From: Pachyseris speciosa
Lineage: Eukaryota > Cnidaria > Anthozoa > Scleractinia > Pachyseridae
Direction of reading: 5' to 3'
Length of the DNA: 64,000 bases
Assembly: GCA_016490735.1 (NCBI GenBank)
Contig: JAEMWC010000005.1
Span: 531,001 to 595,000 of the forward strand
Shown here: piece after piece, positions 63,332-64,000 of the stretch
Position numbering within the stretch: the first letter of the stretch is position 1
Layout of the letters: every line of letters begins with the position of its first letter
The notes under the pieces: model-generated
Told to the model about the DNA's origin: nothing
What the model saw: the letters and a program-made list of their open reading frames with translations, nothing else
Database searches by the model: none
Position numbers and translations under genes: made by a program

Positions 63332-64000
63332 AAGGCTTTTATAGATTGTGCTAGTACAAAGTAACATATTATACTATTAGCAATGCTCTTATTTTGGCCA
63401 AATTATGCTAAAATTATGCTCGTTTTCCAAATTATGCTACTTTGTTTTTTAAAATTGTGCTCTTTAAAAACCATGGCCAACCAAATAAGTCCAAAATACA
63501 TTTTCTTTAATCAGAAGCCGTTTATTATTGTTAGCTATGTAGATCCTTTCTCTTGTTCATGCTCTCTTTTGCACTCGCGTGTTTCTTTGACGGACAATGA
63601 GATTGTAGAATACTCTTTGATAAAACAATCTCTTTGCAAGCATCACACAAAATCTTCGTGCCTCTGACAGTCAGATGCTGATTTGGGACCTGGTTCATAC
63701 GATATCGATCGTGTAATGATATTTTCGTTCCTCTCCTATTGTACTTTCCCTTTGTAGACTGTAGGGAACTGTCTCTGGCAATTGTGGCTGGTTATAGGCC
63801 CGTTATCGTCCTTGAGAGAGCTGTACGTTTTCGCTTTTATTTCCCTATGAGAGGTATTGGGACCTACATGGTTTGCCAGGGGACTTCCGGTTCCCGTGCA
63901 CCCTAGTGCCAGGCTCCCATTTCCGGGCTAAGTAAACTGCTAATACCGTTAAAACATCTACACAACGTCAGCGTATAATTGGGATTTGGGAATCAACGTG
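63332..64000. other. 3' flank of the Ngaro-like element
   Basis: It includes a short repeat-like stretch with AAATTATGCTAAAATTATGC at 63400-63440. The 94-codon ORF at 63383-63667 is not recognised. No gene is called up to the window end. Confidence 0.4.

Overview
This window looks like a piece of an invertebrate animal nuclear genome. Genes are split by many introns with canonical GT/AG junctions, coding density is very low, and the DNA between exons is packed with transposable elements. The two host genes have close animal homologues. The dispersed repeats resemble those I associate with anthozoan cnidarians, probably a stony coral; that placement is inference from memory and was not checked. 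I saw no operon, CRISPR array, rRNA gene or bona fide tRNA gene.

Layout. Positions 70-4995 hold a decayed DIRS1-like tyrosine-recombinase retrotransposon on the minus strand (gag, RT/RNase H, recombinase), with a tRNA-derived SINE inserted in its gag. From 5 to 11 kb there are MITE copies, a 37-bp satellite, a ~105-bp tandem repeat and other inverted-repeat elements. Positions 12539-35547 (minus) carry WDR26, rebuilt as 14 coding exons with consistent splice phases. It encodes the LisH/CTLH/WD40 subunit of the CTLH (GID) ubiquitin ligase. Its introns hold LINE, SINE, piggyBac, hAT, Harbinger-like and mariner-like remnants and a 640-bp hexamer array. From 36 to 42 kb there are repeats and a truncated LINE.

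Positions 42593-55585 (plus) carry DLST, the E2 component of the mitochondrial 2-oxoglutarate dehydrogenase complex, rebuilt from a presequence exon to the stop codon. One catalytic-domain exon is one base short of its expected length, which breaks the frame. DLST introns hold a ~0.93-kb four-copy palindrome, nested MITEs and a 650-bp mariner-type MITE.

Positions 58494-63331 (plus) hold a second, different tyrosine-recombinase retrotransposon. It is Ngaro/PAT-like, with split direct repeats whose internal junction lies inside the gag region, in a stretch that looks like an intron. This arrangement is the most unusual thing in the window.

The two host genes are functionally unrelated (cytosolic/nuclear ubiquitin ligase and mitochondrial TCA-cycle enzyme) and lie on opposite strands about 7 kb apart at their 5' ends. 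The rest is best read as a record of nested transposon insertion.
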